The position numbers and the translations under genes are program-made. Shown here one piece after another: positions 6,801-12,039 of a DNA stretch of 12,039 bases. Within the stretch, counting starts at the first letter, position 1; every line of letters starts with the position of its first letter. The notes under the pieces are model-generated. The model did not search any database. It saw only the letters and a program-made list of their open reading frames with translations, and was not told the origin of the DNA. This DNA comes from Brachyspira sp. CAG:484. Its GTDB lineage: Bacteria > Cyanobacteriota > Vampirovibrionia > Gastranaerophilales > Gastranaerophilaceae. The stretch spans positions 1 through 12,039 of the forward strand of contig HF989693.1 of assembly GCA_000431315.1 (NCBI GenBank). Reading direction: 5' to 3'.

Positions 6801-6806
6801 ATTATA
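6801..6806 (-). promoter_or_regulatory. Candidate -10 element of the murC operon
   Basis: A perfect TATAAT on the minus strand lies about 29 bases before the murC ATG in the 128-base space between murC and the divergent GNAT-like gene. No good -35 is visible at 16-18 bases, so the assignment is tentative. The rest of this space is A/T-rich and shows no clear plus-strand promoter. Confidence 0.35.
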
Positions 6807-6900
6807 TTACATAAATTTTTTTAAGGATGTAATCTTTACCTTTTGTAAAAATAATTTTTTCTTAATAGCAATTTTTATTATTATTGTTGTTAAAAGAAAT

Positions 6901-7377
6901 ATGAAAATAAATTTTATCGCTCCACTAAAACCTGTAAAAATTCCTGAAAGAATAATCTACGGTAACGGTTCAAATTTCAAGATGGCTGATACGCGCACAG
7001 GTGACTATCTCGGAAGAATGAAAGCTGTACCAATGCTGCTACAGACAAGCCCTTTTTATAAAAACAAAAAGCCGATTATGTCGCTGTATATTAATGATTT
7101 ATGGATAATGCCGTTTGCAAGAAAAAAGAAAGCGGGTTCAGATTTTGTAAAATTTGCAAAATATCTGAGCCGCAAAAATAACTGTGAAGGAAGGGTTTAC
7201 ACACTTGCCTACAACTATGATAATCCGGGGAAGGCTCCGCATAAATTCTGGAGAAAAATGGGGTTTGCTACATCATCTCCTGAAGAAAATAAAATACTTG
7301 ATTTTGTAATAGAAAACAATATTGAGGTTCCTCCGGATATGTGTCAGGGAACTGTAATGTTTCTGGAGAAATATTAA
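6901..7377 (+). CDS. GNAT-like protein, first of a coupled pair
   Basis: The 158-residue product resembles the C-terminal half of a GNAT-fold N-acetyltransferase. A strand near 60-72 leads into ARKKKAGSDFVKFAKYLS (73-90), which may be the acetyl-CoA pyrophosphate-binding turn and helix, and a later PHKFWRKMGF (113-122) resembles the conserved end of motif B. The classical R-x-x-G-x-G/A is not exact, so activity and substrate are unknown. There is no signal peptide or membrane segment. Its stop overlaps the ATG of the next gene by one base (TAATG), and the two proteins share the DF-KFAK-LS-KN-CEGR and PH-F-RKMGF core, so they are paralogues. The ribosome site before ATG 6901 is weak. Confidence in a real gene is high, in the fold moderate. 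Confidence 0.75.
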   Translation: MKINFIAPLKPVKIPERIIYGNGSNFKMADTRTGDYLGRMKAVPMLLQTSPFYKNKKPIMSLYINDLWIMPFARKKKAGSDFVKFAKYLSRKNNCEGRVYTLAYNYDNPGKAPHKFWRKMGFATSSPEENKILDFVIENNIEVPPDMCQGTVMFLEKY

Positions 7378-7997
7378 TGTTTAAAATATATTGTCATAAA
7401 ACTTATCCCAGAATATACTTAAAGCTCGGTAACAAAATTTGTACTATATTTCAGAACAATCCGCACAACCGATTTAGAACAAAACTAATCACACAGTCAA
7501 ACGGCTTAAAATCAATACTTGAATATCCTAAAAATCCGCCGCTTCCGGACAGGTTTATTTACCGGCACAGAAATCCTCAAGCTCGCGGATGGTTCACTAT
7601 GTTTGATAAGACTGATGAATTAGGCTGGATGAACGGAGAGGTTATGCACATTAGCAGCTCTGATTTTTATCCTATGAAAGATTATGACGCCTTTTATATA
7701 CATAGATTAAAAGCGGCTACTTTTGGGAAAAAAGTCGGTACTGATTTTATTAAATTTGCAAAAAATCTGAGTGTTAAAAACGGATGTGAAGGGCGGATTT
7801 GCTTAGCTGCTGCAAACTCAAGACGCCCGCCTCATATCTTTTACAGAAAAATGGGGTTTGATTGTCAGGACAGCCGCAAAATGGAGATTTTAGACAATGC
7901 TATAGCAAACTTCACCCCTCCAGCAAACGGCTCAAAAAAAGTTCCTGCTCCCAGAGGCTCTCAACACTGGGTTCTCAGAATGTTCTTAGTAAAGTAA
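7377..7997 (+). CDS. GNAT-like protein, second of a coupled pair
   Basis: The 206-residue product shares a core with the preceding gene: VGTDFIKFAKNLS (120-132), NGCEGR (135-140) and PPHIFYRKMGF (151-161), the last very close to the A-x-x-F-Y-x-K-x-G-F signature of GNAT acetyltransferases. Its N-terminal 100 residues differ from its partner and carry no motif I recognise. The frame is open upstream to ATG 7341, but ATG 7377 is preferred: it has GGAG nine bases upstream and starts on the last base of the previous stop codon, implying translational coupling. It ends at a terminator shared with leuS. Substrate is unknown; a complex with its partner is possible. Confidence 0.75.
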   Translation: MFKIYCHKTYPRIYLKLGNKICTIFQNNPHNRFRTKLITQSNGLKSILEYPKNPPLPDRFIYRHRNPQARGWFTMFDKTDELGWMNGEVMHISSSDFYPMKDYDAFYIHRLKAATFGKKVGTDFIKFAKNLSVKNGCEGRICLAAANSRRPPHIFYRKMGFDCQDSRKMEILDNAIANFTPPANGSKKVPAPRGSQHWVLRMFLVK

Positions 7998-8025
7998 AAA
8001 AGCCCTGATAAACTCAGGGCTTTTT
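7997..8025. terminator. Bidirectional terminator between the GNAT-like pair and leuS
   Basis: AGCCCTGA (8001-8008) and TCAGGGCT (8014-8021) pair perfectly around a five-base loop, extended by A/T pairs on both sides. T runs follow on the plus strand and precede as A on the minus strand, so the hairpin can end both convergent transcripts. The leuS stop is at 8032, seven bases away. Confidence 0.9.
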
Positions 8026-8031
8026 CTATTT

Positions 8032-10518
8032 TTATTTAACAACGATATTAACAAGCTTTTTAGGAACAACAATTGTTTTAACAATCGTCTTGCCCTCGGT
8101 TAGTTCTTTAACCTTAGGACTGCTCAAGGCCAGTTGTTTCAATTCATCTTCCGACGAAGCTTCATCAGCTTCGATTTTGTCTTTAAGCTTGCCGTTTACC
8201 TGAACAACGAGTGTAATTGAGCTTGCTTTTGCAAGATTTTCATCCCATTCACACCAAGGTTCGTCATGAATTGAAGTTTCTCCGCCCAAATCGTGCCATG
8301 CTTCTTCTGTTAAGTGAACTGCAACAGGTGACATAAGTTTAAGCAATGATACGATTGCAAAACTCATTACTTCTTTATCTTCAGCGTCAAGCTGTGATTT
8401 CTTACCGCACCATTCATATATTGCATTTGTAAGTTCGCGGTATTTTGAAATTACAGTATTGAACTGGAAGTCATTTGAAATATCGTTTGTAATTCCCTTG
8501 ATTGCAATATGAACATTACGGACTAAATCATCGTTTTCTTTTTTCAGAGGGAATTTCAATTCGTATTTCAAATTAATGTCGTCTGCATTTGAGGCTACCA
8601 ATCTCCAAACTCTGTTTAAGAACTTGTAGCAACCTTCAACACCTGCATCGGACCAGTCAAAGTCCCTTGCCGGAGGTGAATCTGACAGAATAAATAATCT
8701 TGCGGTATCTGCTCCGTAGTTTTCAAATATTTCATCAGGATCAACAGTGTTGCCTTTGGACTTTGACATTTTTGAACCGTCTTTTAATACCATACCCTGA
8801 GTTAGGAGGTTTTTAAAAGGTTCATCAAAGTCAAGCAGCCCTAAATCACGCAATGCCTTTGTGAAAAATCTTGAATATAACAGGTGAAGAATTGCGTGCT
8901 CAATACCGCCTACATACTGATCAACAGGTAACCAGTGGTTAACTTTATCTTTTGCAAACGGCATTTTATCGTTCTTAGCGTCAGCGTAACGTAAATAATA
9001 CCAGCTTGAACAAATAAATGTATCCATAGTATCGGTTTCGCGTTTAGCTTTTCCGCCACAGCAAGGACAGGTTGTTTCAAGGAAAGTTTTTGAAGTTAAA
9101 ATCGGAGATTTTCCGACAACGCTGAAATCGACATCTTTAGGCAGCAATACCGGCAACTGCTCTTCAGGAACCGGTTGAATTCCGCATTTTTCGCAATACA
9201 CAACCGGAATAGGAGCACCCCAGTAGCGCTGGCGTGAAATTAACCAGTCGCGCAACCTGTATTGGGTTTTAAATTCGCCGAAACCTTCTTTTACCGCTTT
9301 TTCGGTAATAGCTTTTTTGGCGTCTTCATTTTTCATACCGTTAAATTCGCCGGAATTTACAAGAACGCCTGGTTCAGTATAAGCTTCGTCTTTGCAGTCT
9401 GAAGGATTTTCAGGGTTCTGAATAACAACTTTTAACGGTAAATTATATTTTTTAGCAAAATCAAAGTCACGCGTATCGTGTGTAGGAACTGCCATTACAG
9501 CACCTGTACCGTATTCTACAAGTGCGTAGTCTGCTGTCCACAACGGGAAAATTTCTCCTGTAAACGGATTTTTACAGTGAGTACCGAGCGGAACTCCTGT
9601 TTTAACGCGTTCTGTCGAAAGCCTTTCGATTTCTGTCATTTTACGAGCGTTTGCACGATATGCTTCTACAGCTTCTTTGTTTTCCGGAGTTGTTAATTTC
9701 TCAATATCTTTATATTCCGGTGCCACAACAAGATAGGTTATGCCGTGGACTGTATCAGGTCGTGTTGTATAAACAGGAACCTCAATTTTAGTGCCATCCG
9801 GTGCATCAACAACAGGGAATCTGAAAATTGCACCATGTGATTTCCCAATCCAGTTTGCCTGCATTGTTTTTACGTTATCACCCCAGCCCGGAAGTTTGTC
9901 AAGATCTTCAAGCAGAACATCCGCGTAATCAGTAATTTTTACAAACCATTGAGATAAGTATTTTTTCTCAACTTCATGGTCGCATCTCCAGCATTTGCCG
10001 TCAATTACCTGTTCGTTTGCAAGAACTGTTGCGCATTCATCACACCAGTTTACTGCGGCTTCTTTTTTATAAACCAATCCTTTTTTATATAGTTGTAAGA
10101 AAAGCCACTGCGTCCATTTATAATAATCAGGTTTGCAGGTTGTAACTTCTCTGTCCCAGTCATAAGACAAACCAAGCATTTTTAATTGCTTTGTCATATA
10201 TGCAATATTTTCAACAGTCCATTTTTCAGGGTCTGCACCGTGTTTCATAGCAGCATTCTCTGCCGGAAGCCCGAAGCTGTCCCATCCCATAGGATGAAGA
10301 ACATTATACCCCTGGGCTTTTTTAAATCTTGCAATTACATCGGTAATTGTATAATTTCTGACATGCCCCATATGAAGTTTCCCTGACGGGTATGGGAACA
10401 TTGATAATGCGTAATATTTTGGCTTGCTGCTTTCATCAGGAGTTTTAAAAGCACCTGATTCTTCCCAGACTTTTTGCCACTTTTTTTCTATTTCCTGAGG
10501 AAAATAACTTTCTTTCAT
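8032..10518 (-). CDS. leuS: Leucyl-tRNA synthetase
   Basis: LeuRS charges tRNA-Leu with leucine in the cytoplasm. The 828-residue protein has the class Ia signatures FPYPSGKLHMGH (HIGH box, 41-52) and KMSKSKGN. It has a full CP1 editing domain with TTRPDT and GAVMAVPTHDTRD, whose Asp is needed to position the amino group of misacylated leucine. Cys pairs in WCDEC and CWRC, and in CEKC and CPCC, are probable zinc sites. The C-terminal VQVNGKLKDKIE region is typical of bacterial LeuRS. ATG 10518 is chosen over the longer open frame from 10557 because it gives the canonical N-terminus and follows AGGGAG. A TATAAT at 10580-10575 on the minus strand is a possible -10. No T-box-like leader was recognised in the upstream space. 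Confidence 0.97.
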   Translation of the reverse strand: MKESYFPQEIEKKWQKVWEESGAFKTPDESSKPKYYALSMFPYPSGKLHMGHVRNYTITDVIARFKKAQGYNVLHPMGWDSFGLPAENAAMKHGADPEKWTVENIAYMTKQLKMLGLSYDWDREVTTCKPDYYKWTQWLFLQLYKKGLVYKKEAAVNWCDECATVLANEQVIDGKCWRCDHEVEKKYLSQWFVKITDYADVLLEDLDKLPGWGDNVKTMQANWIGKSHGAIFRFPVVDAPDGTKIEVPVYTTRPDTVHGITYLVVAPEYKDIEKLTTPENKEAVEAYRANARKMTEIERLSTERVKTGVPLGTHCKNPFTGEIFPLWTADYALVEYGTGAVMAVPTHDTRDFDFAKKYNLPLKVVIQNPENPSDCKDEAYTEPGVLVNSGEFNGMKNEDAKKAITEKAVKEGFGEFKTQYRLRDWLISRQRYWGAPIPVVYCEKCGIQPVPEEQLPVLLPKDVDFSVVGKSPILTSKTFLETTCPCCGGKAKRETDTMDTFICSSWYYLRYADAKNDKMPFAKDKVNHWLPVDQYVGGIEHAILHLLYSRFFTKALRDLGLLDFDEPFKNLLTQGMVLKDGSKMSKSKGNTVDPDEIFENYGADTARLFILSDSPPARDFDWSDAGVEGCYKFLNRVWRLVASNADDINLKYELKFPLKKENDDLVRNVHIAIKGITNDISNDFQFNTVISKYRELTNAIYEWCGKKSQLDAEDKEVMSFAIVSLLKLMSPVAVHLTEEAWHDLGGETSIHDEPWCEWDENLAKASSITLVVQVNGKLKDKIEADEASSEDELKQLALSSPKVKELTEGKTIVKTIVVPKKLVNIVVK

Positions 10519-10677
10519 ATTGTTCTCCCTAACTCTTCTGTTAAAAAAGTAGCACAAAGAAACTCTATGCGCAAATTATATATTTTTAAGATGATAGTAC
10601 TGAAAGCCCTGCTTTGTAAGGAATATATAGGTGTTTGAACGATAAATTACAATATGTTAAAAATTTGCCCGAATTAC

Positions 10678-10706
10678 ATGACAAACATATTTTCTTATTC
10701 TATTAT
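10678..10706 (+). promoter_or_regulatory. Predicted promoter of the 160-residue unknown protein
   Basis: ATGACA (10678-10683), five of six matches to TTGACA, is followed after exactly 17 bases by TATTAT (10701-10706). Transcription would start near 10713, about 15 bases before the ATG at 10728, with a G-rich ribosome site (GGGGG at 10719-10723). Confidence 0.6.
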
Positions 10707-10727
10707 TAATCTATATCTGGGGGTACT

Positions 10728-11210
10728 ATGATAGAAGAAATTATATCCAGCAAATCTAATTTTGATTTAACTAAAAAAAGTGCATTTTCCAAGGAAGATG
10801 AAGTTTTTACTTCCCGTTCTTATGCTGCACTTTTAGCTAAAAATACTATTCCGTATTCTCATAAAAAACTTGCGGATAACTATATTATTGTTAAGCGTAT
10901 ATTCAAATTTCAAGCTGTTCAAAGCAGAATTACAAATGCAGAAAAACAACTTCTCGCTAAGTATGATTTTAATACCCTTGAATATACTACTGTAAAACAA
11001 ATGTATGAAGAGCTTGCACTGCTACAAAAGTGGTCAGGTTCAACTGACGAAAAGCTTAAACATGATGCAGATGCTATTATGGAAATCCGTACTAAAGAAT
11101 TAAAGTTTATTGATGCAAACAGCTATGCTAATATTTCAAATGAAATTTACAGAGGTTATGTTGCATTAGAGCATTACTTTGAAGAAATAAGCAAATTTAG
11201 AGATAAATAA
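10728..11210 (+). CDS. Uncharacterised helical protein
   Basis: I do not recognise this 160-residue protein. It is rich in Lys, Glu, Leu and Ile, contains no Cys, and has no signal peptide or membrane segment, so a soluble, mostly alpha-helical cytoplasmic protein is expected. Amphipathic stretches around residues 45-80 and 85-130 could form a helical bundle or short coiled coil. The gene has its own promoter candidate, a G-rich ribosome site and a perfect terminator just after the stop, so it looks like a real single-gene unit. It lies divergent from leuS and convergent with the second prepilin-like gene. No function is proposed. Confidence 0.8.
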   Translation: MIEEIISSKSNFDLTKKSAFSKEDEVFTSRSYAALLAKNTIPYSHKKLADNYIIVKRIFKFQAVQSRITNAEKQLLAKYDFNTLEYTTVKQMYEELALLQKWSGSTDEKLKHDADAIMEIRTKELKFIDANSYANISNEIYRGYVALEHYFEEISKFRDK

Positions 11211-11240
11211 AAAAATAACCGCTATAAGCGGTTATTTTTT
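11211..11240. terminator. Bidirectional terminator between the unknown protein and the second prepilin-like gene
   Basis: A 12-bp perfect stem (11211-11222 with 11228-11239) with a five-base loop has a CCGC/GCGG core and long A and T flanks, so it works in both directions. The TAA of the minus-strand prepilin-like gene (11234-11232) lies within the stem. Confidence 0.9.
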
Positions 11241-12039
11241 ACACGTTTTCTTACCGTCCCAGCTAAGGTCACTACAGCGGAGATATTCCATATTCTCATT
11301 ATATAATACCCAGGCAGTACAGCCCAAACTATCGCCTTTATGCCTTGCACAATGTTCAAATGTCAGATTATCTTCAGTATTTTCAGTACTTTGGTCTTCT
11401 TGCATTGCAGTTCCATATGGATAAATCGAGGTTTTTGTTATAAAAAATCGGAATATATCCTGCCCCTGCTTATTCGGCTTTTTTAACCCGTTTACATCTA
11501 CTTCCAAAATAGCACACATACCTTGAAGCTGTTTGATACCACCATAAGATGCGCCACAAGCTTGATTCCAGACCTTTAACGAAATTGCACTACCATCGCC
11601 GAGAACAGCTTTTGCTGCAGTATTCCCCTGTGTGTCAGATGATCCTTCCGAATAACAACCTTTTTCTGTCGTTCCGCAATTCTTTATAATTTTAAGATAT
11701 TTTGCAAAGCGATCCATAAGAACCTTGCCGCCACCTTCAGTCATTTTATCTGCCAGCCCCCAGGTATCAGGTGAACCTTCTTCACTTAAAATACTCAAAT
11801 ATGCCTGGGACATTGCGGAGTATGTTTTTTTTAATTGGGCTACTGTTGTTTTTTCAACATTCTTTTGAATAAGGGATGGAAGTGTCATAGCAGCTACGAC
11901 ACCAATTATGCTTAAGGTTATCAATACCTCAGCTAAAGTAAAACCTAATTTAATAGTTCTTCTTCCGGCAGCGCTAAATGGCTTGGTGCCTGCACCAATA
12001 CCCGATAAGGAGCTTAAATTACTCTGCCCCCCCCCCGGA
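11232..12039 (-). CDS. Prepilin-like protein, 5' end cut by the window edge, leader with G tract
   Basis: The gene encodes a type IV prepilin/pseudopilin-like protein. After a Gly (KLG/F) it has FTLAEVLITLSIIGVVAAM with Glu5, the site for prepilin peptidase and the membrane helix that packs into a pilus or pseudopilus core. The mature part is about 236 residues with KNCGT and a nearby Cys, a DVNGLKKPNKQGQD motif (about 11498-11459) and further Cys residues near the C-terminus including GCTAW, suggesting disulfides in an exported domain. A TTG at 11924 opens inside the conserved helix and cannot be the real start. The frame runs upstream through a basic leader (GRRTIKLG) and the G tract to the window edge. 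No start codon or promoter is visible, so whether 10 G is ON or OFF cannot be told. It is related to the gene at 891-1806. Confidence 0.85.
   Translation of the reverse strand, partial: PGGGQSNLSSLSGIGAGTKPFSAAGRRTIKLGFTLAEVLITLSIIGVVAAMTLPSLIQKNVEKTTVAQLKKTYSAMSQAYLSILSEEGSPDTWGLADKMTEGGGKVLMDRFAKYLKIIKNCGTTEKGCYSEGSSDTQGNTAAKAVLGDGSAISLKVWNQACGASYGGIKQLQGMCAILEVDVNGLKKPNKQGQDIFRFFITKTSIYPYGTAMQEDQSTENTEDNLTFEHCARHKGDSLGCTAWVLYNENMEYLRCSDLSWDGKKTCKK
12027..12036 (-). repeat. Poly-G tract of 10 in the leader of the second prepilin-like gene
   Basis: Ten C on the plus strand read as ten G in the gene's direction, encoding Gly-Gly-Gly in the pilin frame. The two other frames reach TAA at 12021-12019 and 12016-12014, directly after the tract. 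The position relative to the following leader residues matches the tract in the first prepilin-like gene. The tract lies three bases from the window edge, where assembly quality may be poor. Confidence 0.75.

Noticed and set aside
10519..10727. T-box or other riboswitch upstream of leuS
   Set aside because: The space is short, A/T-rich, and shows no T-box sequence or terminator/antiterminator pair.
11232..11924. Second prepilin-like gene starting at TTG 11924
   Set aside because: The codon is the Leu of AEVLIT within the pilin motif; the frame continues upstream with a leader and the G tract.
1..12039. CRISPR arrays, insertion sequences, tRNA or rRNA genes
   Set aside because: No regularly spaced repeats, transposase-like proteins, terminal inverted repeats or tRNA-like folds were noticed by eye.

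Overview
This AT-rich window carries conserved housekeeping genes (ribosomal proteins, cell-wall synthesis, leucyl-tRNA synthetase) next to two genes for type IV prepilin-like proteins of the FTLAEVLIT class. Several such prepilin-like genes, short intergenic spaces and a murC-murB-ddl-ftsQ cluster fit a gut member of the non-photosynthetic Cyanobacteria relatives (Vampirovibrionia/Melainabacteria, Gastranaerophilales). That placement is an inference from gene style and memory; no search was run. The genetic code is standard, with some TTG starts.

Layout from left to right. Bases 1-110 hold no supportable gene. Next, on the minus strand, come rplT (L20) and rpmI (L35), with a strong terminator after rplT. 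A compact divergent promoter region at 807-861 separates them from a plus-strand prepilin-like gene (891-1806). On the minus strand follow, in transcription order, murC, murB, ddl and ftsQ (6772 to 2691), which overlap or nearly abut like a dcw-type operon, and then a metallo-beta-lactamase-fold hydrolase (2632 to 1838) with its own promoter candidate. Divergent from murC lies a coupled plus-strand pair of GNAT-like genes (6901-7377 and 7377-7997). They share a convergent terminator with leuS (minus, 10518 to 8032). Divergent from leuS is a 160-residue protein of unknown function (10728-11210), which shares a terminator with the second prepilin-like gene (minus, 11232 to beyond the right edge).

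The most striking feature is the pair of long homopolymeric G tracts: 11 G at 925-935 and 10 G (read as C on the plus strand) at 12027-12036. Each sits in the 5' leader of a prepilin-like gene, and the residues after the encoded Gly-Gly-Gly align without gaps (GTDSLNLTTG versus GQSNLSSLSG). In the first gene a well-placed start at 891 with a strong Shine-Dalgarno is out of frame with the pilin body at 11 G and would be in frame at 10 or 13 G. The wrong frames of both genes stop within about 15 bases after the tract. This is the signature of slipped-strand phase variation, and I propose a family of phase-variable prepilin-like surface or secretion proteins with long leaders. The G counts are those of the given consensus; homopolymer sequencing or assembly error is the main alternative.

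How the genes work together: murC, murB, ddl and ftsQ supply peptidoglycan precursors and the divisome; rpmI/rplT and leuS serve translation. The prepilin-like genes, GNAT-like pair and 160-residue protein are lineage-specific accessory genes placed between the conserved blocks.
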